Origin: Lachnospiraceae bacterium
GTDB taxonomy: Bacteria > Bacillota > Clostridia > Lachnospirales > Lachnospiraceae
Direction of reading: 5' to 3'
Length of the DNA: 64,000 bases
NCBI GenBank assembly: GCA_015056795.1
Contig: SVFO01000014.1
Span: forward strand, 1-64,000
Shown in pieces: positions 19,001-26,442 of the stretch. The number at the start of each line of letters is the position of its first letter. Within the stretch, counting starts at the first letter, position 1. The notes beneath the pieces were generated by a model that was given only the letters and a program-made list of their open reading frames with translations, did no database searches and was not told where the DNA came from. The translations under genes and the position numbers were made by a program.

Positions 19001-21063
19001 AAATTCCACCCTGTCACACCGACACCGATTTTTCTCCCAACGCCAAAATCCCATGTCGTTTTCCACTCTCCCTGATCATAATAAACATACGCCTGAACTG
19101 CGAGAGTCGAGTTTTCGCCGTCATGATAGGAATTCATCACCATTACGCAGACGGCATCTCTTTCAGCCGTTGGCATAAGTCGCACCAGCTCGCTTTGCCC
19201 CGTCATTGAAATCGTTGTATTCATCAGCTCTGCAGACAACATGGTATCCCGGTACTTCTCGTAATCTCGGGAATTCTTCCCTCCATCAAGTATGGTAAAG
19301 ATTTCCTTTAGTTCTTTCCCGTTCGGCGTTTCCGCAAGCTCAATCACATGAATGTCGGAGGATCCATAATTTCCCTTGCCGTCAGTGATTTGCAGCACAA
19401 TGTCCGTTTTTTCCTTCTTCGTAATTCTTCCGGTACTCACCGTCAGGAAATCCATTGCCCCGTCCGTACGGCCTGAATACCTTAAGGAATAGGTTTCCCT
19501 ATTTCCTAGATGAACAATGACTTCATCAAAATACTGCCCATCTTCCTGAACCACCTGAACTTGAACCTCATCCGCTTTTCCGTCCCCGTCAAAATCAATC
19601 AATGCAAGCTTCTGATCATCCTCGTTTGCGCTGCTTAGGTTTTCTTCCAAGTCCTCTTCTGCACCTAAAGAGCTTTCCTTAGAAGCAGAATCCCCGTCCT
19701 CTGCTTCAGGTGTCTTTTCAGCGGTGTCTAATCCGGCAGCATATCCGCCCTGGCTGGTCATAAAGAAAATCCCCAGAGAAAGGCAAGCCAACACTCCAGC
19801 CAGAATGACCCGAAACGATGGTTTCTTGTAATCCAGCACTGCCTTTACCCTGGACTTGGTTCCGTTCTCACCAAAGGCCACCGTTCCGATCAGAGAATTC
19901 TTTTTCCCTTGCCCCAGGTTTAGCAGGGCTTGGCAGTAGCGTTTACGCTCCTCCATGCCAAACCCCTTCGTTGCTTTTTCGTCACACGCCATCTCCACAT
20001 CCCTGCAAAACAAAAAGTACGAGATCCAGCAAAGCGGATGAAACCAATAGACGCAAAGGATCAGGAAACCTAGCGGTTTCCAAAGGTAGTCCCCCCGCTT
20101 TACATGCGCCCGCTCATGGCAGAGGACGCACTTCAAATCTCCCTCCTCAATGGCGGAAGGAACATAGATGCTCGGTCTTATAATTCCAAGGACAAACGGT
20201 TCAGTAATGGCGTCGCTCATCCAAACCTTCACATCCGCGCCCTCTTCAAGACGCACTGCCGTCCTTAGCCTAATGCGAAGTCTCACAAAACTGACAACCA
20301 CATACGCCAGCATGGCAAGGATGCCTGTAAGCCAGATGCCACTGCCAATGATCAGCAGCACTCCCCGAAACATCTTCCTGAGAATGCCCTCGCCCGTTAA
20401 AGCAATGCCCTCATCCGTTGCAATGATGTCCTCACCCGCTGAAATGATGCTTTCATCCTTCCTTGCTTTGGCGGGTGTCACTTCGCTTGGTTCTTCTGTC
20501 TGCCATTCCGTCACTGCCGCCGTCTCGTTACCCGAAGTGTTTTCTGAACCATGCTCCATCGTTTCGGAAGTCGCCATGTTCCACTGATCATTCTGACTTG
20601 ATGCCCCGCCATTAGCCGTGGTTCCTTCTGTATGAGGTACGCCTTCACCGATGTTCTCGCGACCTAATCCCTGCCAATCATTTGCCTCCGAAGGATTCCC
20701 TAAGCCTTTCTCAGTGCTTATGCCGCTGGCGTGTCCCACGTCATGATCTTCTGACGAGTTTTTTGTTGCCGTCTCACCCTGCCAGTCTTCCGCCTCGGAA
20801 ATCCCTGGTTGATTTCCATTGTTTACCGCTTTTCCTACCTTCTCGTGTGATACGGATACCTTCCACGCGGGAACCAGACTCCATCTGCTTTCCAGCGAAA
20901 ATGGAACCATGAGACGCAACGCCACCATGCCCCACAAGACGCATGTTAACCACTTCGGGACTCTCTTTAGAAAAGGACGCAACAAGATCACCGCTAGAAT
21001 CAGAAAGCTCGCCGCAATGCTCAAGTTTATCACGTTAATAAACGCTGTTTGTAATGTCGTCAT
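16048..21063 (-). CDS. M56/BlaR1-like metalloprotease with very large C-terminal DxDxDG (FG-GAP/VCBS-like) repeat region, 1671 aa
   Basis: N-terminal TM helices, HERAHVKRGDYLW (HExxH) and VEMACDEKA; eight DxDxDG-like motifs in the C-terminal part. Confidence 0.85.
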   Translation of the reverse strand: MTTLQTAFINVINLSIAASFLILAVILLRPFLKRVPKWLTCVLWGMVALRLMVPFSLESRWSLVPAWKVSVSHEKVGKAVNNGNQPGISEAEDWQGETATKNSSEDHDVGHASGISTEKGLGNPSEANDWQGLGRENIGEGVPHTEGTTANGGASSQNDQWNMATSETMEHGSENTSGNETAAVTEWQTEEPSEVTPAKARKDESIISAGEDIIATDEGIALTGEGILRKMFRGVLLIIGSGIWLTGILAMLAYVVVSFVRLRIRLRTAVRLEEGADVKVWMSDAITEPFVLGIIRPSIYVPSAIEEGDLKCVLCHERAHVKRGDYLWKPLGFLILCVYWFHPLCWISYFLFCRDVEMACDEKATKGFGMEERKRYCQALLNLGQGKKNSLIGTVAFGENGTKSRVKAVLDYKKPSFRVILAGVLACLSLGIFFMTSQGGYAAGLDTAEKTPEAEDGDSASKESSLGAEEDLEENLSSANEDDQKLALIDFDGDGKADEVQVQVVQEDGQYFDEVIVHLGNRETYSLRYSGRTDGAMDFLTVSTGRITKKEKTDIVLQITDGKGNYGSSDIHVIELAETPNGKELKEIFTILDGGKNSRDYEKYRDTMLSAELMNTTISMTGQSELVRLMPTAERDAVCVMVMNSYHDGENSTLAVQAYVYYDQGEWKTTWDFGVGRKIGVGVTGWNFGLGDLDENGIYEYVACRYSYDSTLQNILKVYWNGECIYELRKDIIDVLSWRYSDFDGDGVQELFLSLWNGDAKDVENVYMVLKKTNIGEWKALEERHAYPESENFFPIQVTYKKNQGIAEITLKGFRSYCDFSLEDYCKGMEKRIASNECTVDEKRTLQKYLAEYKKILQTPWEELAGKECGSVNRWGLKEVVPDYYDGLPCLMATYGIIGMDEQDDWGRIKLWFRYDKDGKTQVLMMLFDSIMSLPVGEGGWGYQELVLYSDREYKNYIGATAREAYAEIAKTYYDALLEVRKGEKVSDEVLDELGDAYVNTWFLDTARNEVETPVYSLIDLNGDGTEEFLIGCKHDPYLVFNDVYTWKDGVAYLLTEQHVGYRGGSREVCENGAIRDCTAWIGSEGTNARFWRLPKNGTAMEVEEWLTGTILRSGENEKEVYYRKLPHADQIISKEEYEAILSGELGGYKVIMPDTTILTPDSIETLRTGKVQNVQTLSMGNTIPDRSEVLNAYYELIHLAEGVIYDPQAWGDNHKLYQDSEGKDLFSWELSHLFDGIVNDHAIAWQNVGYLIKDIDGDGVDELLFGENDPDPKGSFNGVIYDMYTYRDHQLVHLLSGWTKNEYYLTENGMIAHEIISTAFEGYWEFLRYDGHGLEFVEKVEMVLQNDNKRIYSHTTPNGTEEITEKAQKAIRDKYVYVHPDFSAMGPWWSKVEDLNEDGLKDYLISFYRDGVCRHLSLYLMRQGIVYDHEEDVGVGFGDRYFVDLDGDGEKEILLMIEPHVNSMPLEEFAVLKKAGDGWKELETCKSLPLKLTHGTDPYEIILGCDGYGRTISFSVKDRYDEWKTLAEQTGDSFCEEMKRYYEYEVAKTKAGAEIGGIMDWGIWEIHLTELEGRPCLMALQGIEGYSKEDVWEEVEICFDYDANGKIRILDLKLRDASSFSMASWEYDLDRNGIPESPRLVTFGEGMGQRLELWEDGQMIWSENLRLPIA

Positions 21064-21425
21064 TTTTTCTCCCCCACATAGGAATCAATCATTCTCTGAA
21101 TCTCATCTGCTTCCTTTTTGGTCAGCTTCTTTCCGGAATAAAAAGCTGCAATGAATGCAGGAAGTGACCCGTTAAAAGATTCTTCCACAAATTGCCTGCT
21201 TTTCTTTGCATAGAATTTTTCCCTGCTGATCAGCGTCGAAACAATGCCATCCTCATTTTTCAGGATCCCTTTATCGCAGAGCTTTTTAATCACGGTATAG
21301 GTCGTAGATTTTTTCCAGCCCAGCTCCTTAGCGCTGACCTTGACCAGTTCCCCCGAACCGACCGGCTCCCGGTCCCATACCAGCCCCATAAACTTCGTCT
21401 GAACGTCACCCAACTCCAGATTCAT
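21060..21425 (-). CDS. blaI: BlaI/MecI/CopY family repressor
   Basis: FMGLVWDREPVGSGELVKVSAKELGWKKSTTYTVIKKLCDKGILKNE. Confidence 0.9.
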   Translation of the reverse strand: MNLELGDVQTKFMGLVWDREPVGSGELVKVSAKELGWKKSTTYTVIKKLCDKGILKNEDGIVSTLISREKFYAKKSRQFVEESFNGSLPAFIAAFYSGKKLTKKEADEIQRMIDSYVGEKK

Positions 21426-21470
21426 TTTTTCTCCCCTTTTCCATTCGTGTTAGGATATTAAGCAAAATGG

Positions 21471-21527
21471 TCTATCGCGATAGATCTTTATATTTTTAGT
21501 CTATCGCACTAGACCATTTTTGTCAAT
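21471..21527 (-). promoter_or_regulatory. blaI-blaR promoter with two operator-like inverted repeats
   Basis: -35 TTGACA 21522-21527, -10 TAGACT 21500-21505 (minus); TCTATCGCGATAGA 21472-21485; GTCTATCGCACTAGAC 21500-21515. Confidence 0.75.
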
Positions 21528-21560
21528 GAATCATTTCTATTATTTGTGATGGTTTCAATT

Positions 21561-21670
21561 TACTTCTCCTGCATATACGGCGTAGCCCTGTCCTGAATGA
21601 CGTCAATTACCTCGTCGAGGCTCTTTTCTCCGGAGAAGTAGGTCCTTGCTTCCGTAAAGCCACAGTTCAT
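21561..21670 (-). pseudogene. C-terminal remnant of an ABC extracellular solute-binding protein
   Basis: MNCGFTEARTYFSGEKSLDEVIDVIQDRATPYMQEK* resembles sugar-binding lipoprotein C-termini; no upstream body. Confidence 0.5.
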
Positions 21671-21859
21671 GACAAGATGTGACTAAATAAATGCGCTGAT
21701 TATGTTTTCATTTGCATCTAAACACGCGCCCACCCTTCCAGAAGCCTTAATATGGTCTCTTCCATCATGATCTCCATAATCGCGACAAACCACTTCAAAA
21801 TCACGAGAAACAAAAACCCCGAAAATTCTTGAATCTTCGGGGTTTGTAAGCATTATTAT

Positions 21860-22307
21860 CTTGCATATTTTTACCGCCTGTAAATAGGCGCTTTCAAGGC
21901 AGTTTGGGTGCTGTACGGGTGCTACGCAAAAAGACTTACGTGCACTCTCATCGACCTGTTTATTCTCCATCTCACTAGAATTATGTGCGTATGTACGCAA
22001 AATATTCTAGTCCCAATTCACTGTTGTTTATAAACTATTCATTGTAAAGGGATAAAAAACATCGGCCCTTATTCCAGACCCGATATTGTCCAAATATAAA
22101 AAGCAAGCCTCCGAAAGAACAGAAAGGCTCAGAGAGCATACCCTGAGCCTTATCCTAATGAACTCAATCATTTTTCTGTATATCCTGCCAATTGGAATTA
22201 TGCAATATCTCTGCATCATCACCGACAAATACCTTTGCAGCTTCCTCATCACCGCAAAGCTGATACAGCATCCAGGCGGTCATATAACCGTCGGAACGAA
22301 CAAGCAT
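21860..22307. repeat. Left flanking repeat of the rhamnose island (copy of 38897-39005 joined to 40395-40734)
   Basis: Near-identical by eye: 21860-21968 with 38897-39005, and 21969-22307 with 40395-40734. Confidence 0.92.
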
Positions 22308-22698
22308 GCATTCCATAAGCCAGCCTCAAGAGACACTCAGGTGCTTTTCAAGATTGATTATACACTGAAACGGCATGTTGACGCTGTTTGACGTCAAGTC
22401 AATGCTTTTCCCTCTTTTCACTACTTGGCAAGCAGGGTCTGGAACGCTATTTTCGTTCAGACGCTTGCATGTTGGGAATTCCCAAACCCTTTGAATCACA
22501 CTTCGTGTGAGCTGCGCGTTTTTGCAGAAAGCGCTTTATCTCTTCCGCTCTGTCTCCATCTCGATATATATGGACTGTTTTTCGATCTGCGACGGGCTGA
22601 CCTCGAGGCAGTTTCTGCAGTGCAGACAATGCTCCTGTTTGATTACATGCAGCATGCTGTCACCGGATACGGTAGAAAAAGAATGGTGAGTACAAAGC

Positions 22699-23511
22699 TC
22701 ATGACAGATATGAATCCCGCGCCTTGACACCAAAGCGCTGCTCCAGTTGGTGCATCATGTCGTCGGTGATAGTGTTGACCCTGGGCAGATGGGCGATCTT
22801 CATGTATATTTCAGCAGCTTTCTCTGCCGTCTCAATGAGCCCGAACGTCTCATCCAGATCCTTGCCAGCGCCGTAGATGCCGTGGAGGGACCAGACCACA
22901 AGGCGGGCGGTGAGCATCTTCTCGGCGGTTGCTTCGCCTATCTCGTTTGTGCCGCAGAGCATCCAGGGCAGCACGTTTACGCCGTCGGGGAAGACCACGA
23001 TGCACTCGGTGCACATCTGCCAGAGCGTGCGGGTAAACTCACGTTCATCCAGCGTATGGACATAGGTCATGGCCAGCAGATTTGCCGGGTGGCAGTGCAT
23101 GACCACACGGTTTTCCGGATTGACCTTCAGTCGTGCCACATGGCTCATCATGTGAGCCGGGAACTCGGATGTGAACTTGCCGCCGTCGGTATAGCCCCAG
23201 AGGAGTTCCGCCGTCTCGCCGCCGTCAGTCAGGCGGACAAGGCCCAGGTTCACATCCGGCGCGTACTGGACGTTCTTGAAATACTTGCCGGTGCCGGTGA
23301 CAAGGAAGTACTTGCCTTCCAGCTCCGGGGCGGAAAAGCCTGTGGGAATACTGCGCAGAATCTTATCGATGTCCAGGTATTCCTTCACCTGGCACTCATC
23401 CAGCAGCAGACTGATGTTGCCTCCGTTGCGCTCGTCCCAGCCGTGGTTGTACATGTTCGTAGTGGTGCGGATCATCTCCACCATGAAGGGGGCTTCGAGG
23501 ATGTTCTTCAT
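22699..23511 (-). CDS. rhaD: L-rhamnulose-1-phosphate aldolase
   Basis: NMYNHGWDERNGGNISL; class II aldolase HCHPANLLAMTYV. Confidence 0.9.
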   Translation of the reverse strand: MKNILEAPFMVEMIRTTTNMYNHGWDERNGGNISLLLDECQVKEYLDIDKILRSIPTGFSAPELEGKYFLVTGTGKYFKNVQYAPDVNLGLVRLTDGGETAELLWGYTDGGKFTSEFPAHMMSHVARLKVNPENRVVMHCHPANLLAMTYVHTLDEREFTRTLWQMCTECIVVFPDGVNVLPWMLCGTNEIGEATAEKMLTARLVVWSLHGIYGAGKDLDETFGLIETAEKAAEIYMKIAHLPRVNTITDDMMHQLEQRFGVKARDSYLS

Positions 23512-23541
23512 TTCAAATCTCCTTTTCCTTTATGAATACGG

Positions 23542-23577
23542 ATTGCCACACCAGTGACTCGGTCACTGGTTCGCAAT
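23542..23577. repeat. REP-like hairpin between rhaD and the isomerase gene
   Basis: ATTGCcacaCCAGTGAC-tcg-GTCACTGGttcGCAAT. Confidence 0.75.
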
Positions 23578-23584
23578 GACAGCA

Positions 23585-25006
23585 TTAGCGTGTGATCACA
23601 TCCACGGGGACATTGAAGATCTTGGCGACCTTGAGAATCGTGTCGATGTGGCGGCCGGAGGCGGCGGCCATGTGGTGAGTAGGGCCGGCTTCACTCCAGC
23701 GATTGCAGAAGTCTCTGGAACCACAGGTGAAACGGGTGCGCATATTCGTATCGCCAAAAGTGAAGATGGGGCCCGCTTCGTTGACGCCCTCCGCCGCCAC
23801 AAACTTGAAATGACCGTCCCGGTCCTGAGTGATCCCGAGATAGGTCACGGGACCCTCTGCGGGATAGAACTGGGTCAGGTAGCCGCCGCCGGTCTTGCCA
23901 TGGAACACGGGGACGATCTTCATCGTCGGCTTTTTTGCCAGCGAAATGTCCGCGTCGCCGCTGCCGGAGTGGCCGATGATGCAGATATCCTCGTCAAAGT
24001 CGATGGAGTACATCTCGGAAAGCTGTCCCATGCCAGAGATCGTTTTCAGGATGCTCATCGCCATGGCAACCTTGATATCCCCCTCTACGGCGCAGGCGGT
24101 GCCCTGCTTTATGAGCATGGAGAAGGCGGGGATAAGCATGGAATCGAGCTTGCCCGCTATACCCTGGGCAAAGCCATCATAGTGGGAGGCCACGAAACCG
24201 AGCTGCTCATCCTTGACCCACTGCTCAAAGGCCACCACGTACTTTGCCATGTCCCAGACCTTTTCGATGCTGCCGCCGCCCTCAATGTCGAAGGTGTCCA
24301 GGATGTCCTGAGCCTTGGCGCGGATGGCGTCCTCATCGGTGACGTTGTCGGCAATGGCCCACATCTTCTCCCAGTCGAATTGCTTGGTGTAGAGCCACAT
24401 GCGGTGGTAAAGGTTGGTCTCATCAATGTAGAGATCCATCATGCCGGGATAAGGCCGGCCGATCTGGGCGAGGTTCGTGTCGCGGAAACGTCTGCGCACC
24501 TGGGCAGCTTTGCACCAGTCGGCAATCTCAGCGTCAACCTCGGGGTCACCGCCTTCGACGACGCCGGTGATGACCGCATGGCGCTTTCCGGCGCGCTCAA
24601 GGTCCGCCACCATCTCGCCTACCGCGCCGCAGGCATAGAGGGTGCCGAGCCATGTGGCGGTGTCGGTGTTGGCATAGTCCGGGGCTTTCTTTTTCTGGAG
24701 GTTCACCAGCACCACGGGCACGTCCAGATCCCGCACGGCAGGCAGCATATTGTATGAGGTGGCGTAGGTCAGCAGCTGGAGGATCACCAGATCCACGTCG
24801 GCTGCGCGGAACTTGTCGCCGGCGGCCATGGCGAGCTCCTTGGTGGTAACGATGCCGCCGTCTATCATCTCAACCGATTCGGGGATGCGCTTCTTGAAGT
24901 CCGCATACTGGCCCTCAAACTCGGGGACAAGAGACGGGAATTGGGGCAGATAAGCCCCTAAGGCTATGGCAAACACGCCGACGCGCGCTTTGGTGTTGAC
25001 TAACAT
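23585..25006 (-). CDS. L-fucose/L-arabinose isomerase family protein
   Basis: VDLVILQLLTYATSYNMLPAVRDLDVPVVLVNLQ; AMSILKTISG; FGDTNMRTRF; sits between rhaB and rhaD. Confidence 0.85.
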   Translation of the reverse strand: MLVNTKARVGVFAIALGAYLPQFPSLVPEFEGQYADFKKRIPESVEMIDGGIVTTKELAMAAGDKFRAADVDLVILQLLTYATSYNMLPAVRDLDVPVVLVNLQKKKAPDYANTDTATWLGTLYACGAVGEMVADLERAGKRHAVITGVVEGGDPEVDAEIADWCKAAQVRRRFRDTNLAQIGRPYPGMMDLYIDETNLYHRMWLYTKQFDWEKMWAIADNVTDEDAIRAKAQDILDTFDIEGGGSIEKVWDMAKYVVAFEQWVKDEQLGFVASHYDGFAQGIAGKLDSMLIPAFSMLIKQGTACAVEGDIKVAMAMSILKTISGMGQLSEMYSIDFDEDICIIGHSGSGDADISLAKKPTMKIVPVFHGKTGGGYLTQFYPAEGPVTYLGITQDRDGHFKFVAAEGVNEAGPIFTFGDTNMRTRFTCGSRDFCNRWSEAGPTHHMAAASGRHIDTILKVAKIFNVPVDVITR

Positions 25007-25021
25007 GATTCGACCTCCTTT

Positions 25022-26299
25022 TTATGTTTGATCCGTCCGGATTTGTATTTTCAGGTTTCCGATCGCCGTTGCCTCGATGGGCAGGGCGATGACTTTCTTG
25101 CCGCTGGCTTCCTCAGTCAGACGGTTTAGAAAGGTGTTCTTCGCGCCGCCGCCCACGATGTAAATGCTGTCATAGTGTTCGCCAGTGTTGTGCTGCAGCT
25201 CCTGGATGGCGTTCATGTAGCTCAGCGCCAGGCTCCGGTAGGCACAGCGGAAATAGTCGCCCACCGTCTGCGGCTTCATGCGCAGTGCCGCGTCAAAGGC
25301 GGCCTTCATACTCTGTGGCGCGAGGAAAGCGGATGCGTTGGCGTCAACTGTCTCCTCAAAGCGACTAGCCTCGGCCTCGCAGATTATCTCCCCGAAGGGC
25401 TTGTCCGGGCACAGCTCGTCCCGCAGGCGGTTGATGAGCCACATGCCCATGATGTTCTTCTGATAGCGGTTGCAGCCTACACCGCCCTCGTTTGACCAGT
25501 TAGCAAGCTCGCTGGCCGCATTTGTGATGGGCTTTGGAGTCTTGACGCCGAGAAGCGACCAGGTGCCGGAGGAGACGTAAGGAGCGTTTCCTTCCATGGG
25601 GATGCCCTCAACTGCACTGCCGGTGTCGTGGGTCGCGCAGAGGACGACCTTGACGCCCTCATATGCGCCGATCACCGTGCCGGGCTGCTGGAGCTTGTGG
25701 AACAAATGTTCCGGCAGACCCAGCGTTTTGATGATCTCGGGGTCGTACTCCCCGGTCTCCGCGTTCACCATGCCGCCGGTGGTGGCGTTGGTGTACTCGT
25801 GGGCCTTGATGCCGCAGAGCTTATACATGAGATACTCCGGGATCATCAGGAAATCCGTCACGCCATCCAGCCGCCCGGTGAGCTTGTCCGCATAGAGCTG
25901 ATAGACAGTGTTGAAGGGTTGAAACTGGATACCGGTATGCCGGTAAAGCCTTGTAAAGCTGATCTTCTCATGCACCTGTGGGATCGCTGCCTCCGTGCGG
26001 CTGTCCCGGTAGGCGTAGCAGGGAAGAACCTCCTCATCACCGCGCAGCAGCACATAGTCCACGCCCCAGGTGTCGATGGACAAACTCTCGATTTTCTCAA
26101 AGTGCTCCTTCGCCTTTTCAATGCCTGTTTTCACATGGGCTGTCAGAGCGTCGATGTCCCAGGTCAGATGGCCGTCCAGCTCGGTTACCCCATTGGGAAA
26201 GCGGTAAATCTCTTCGGTTTTCAGTTCGCCGTTCTCCGTCCAGCCTACGATATGCCGGCCGGAGGAGGCTCCGATGTCGATAGCAAGATATTTTTTCAT
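25022..26299 (-). CDS. rhaB: Rhamnulokinase (FGGY), possibly short at the C-terminus
   Basis: LAIDIGASSGRHIVGW, SLSIDTWGVDYVLL, CATHDTGSAVEGIP, YIVGGGAKNTFLN. Confidence 0.9.
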   Translation of the reverse strand: MKKYLAIDIGASSGRHIVGWTENGELKTEEIYRFPNGVTELDGHLTWDIDALTAHVKTGIEKAKEHFEKIESLSIDTWGVDYVLLRGDEEVLPCYAYRDSRTEAAIPQVHEKISFTRLYRHTGIQFQPFNTVYQLYADKLTGRLDGVTDFLMIPEYLMYKLCGIKAHEYTNATTGGMVNAETGEYDPEIIKTLGLPEHLFHKLQQPGTVIGAYEGVKVVLCATHDTGSAVEGIPMEGNAPYVSSGTWSLLGVKTPKPITNAASELANWSNEGGVGCNRYQKNIMGMWLINRLRDELCPDKPFGEIICEAEASRFEETVDANASAFLAPQSMKAAFDAALRMKPQTVGDYFRCAYRSLALSYMNAIQELQHNTGEHYDSIYIVGGGAKNTFLNRLTEEASGKKVIALPIEATAIGNLKIQIRTDQT

Positions 26300-26442
26300 G
26301 GTGTTACCCCTGCACGTAATGTGCGTTTGCCTGGTGTATACGGAGGCCGCACGAGGACGGCCTTGATGCCAGAAACTGCCTTTTCGATCTCCTCCGGCTG
26401 CCAGACCTCGCCGGGCATTTTTATCATGCAGCGCCCAGACGA

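Noticed and set aside
16048-21425. Classical beta-lactam resistance operon
   Set aside because: BlaI/BlaR1-like genes present, but no beta-lactamase or PBP gene and no recognisable penicillin-binding sensor in the BlaR1-like protein.
21683-22000. 105-aa ORF overlapping the left flanking repeat
   Set aside because: Overlaps duplicated, non-coding or truncated ATPase sequence and a terminator-like hairpin; no domain seen.
22447-22733. Short overlapping minus ORFs between the left repeat and rhaD
   Set aside because: No recognisable family or conserved motif; cannot support a gene call.
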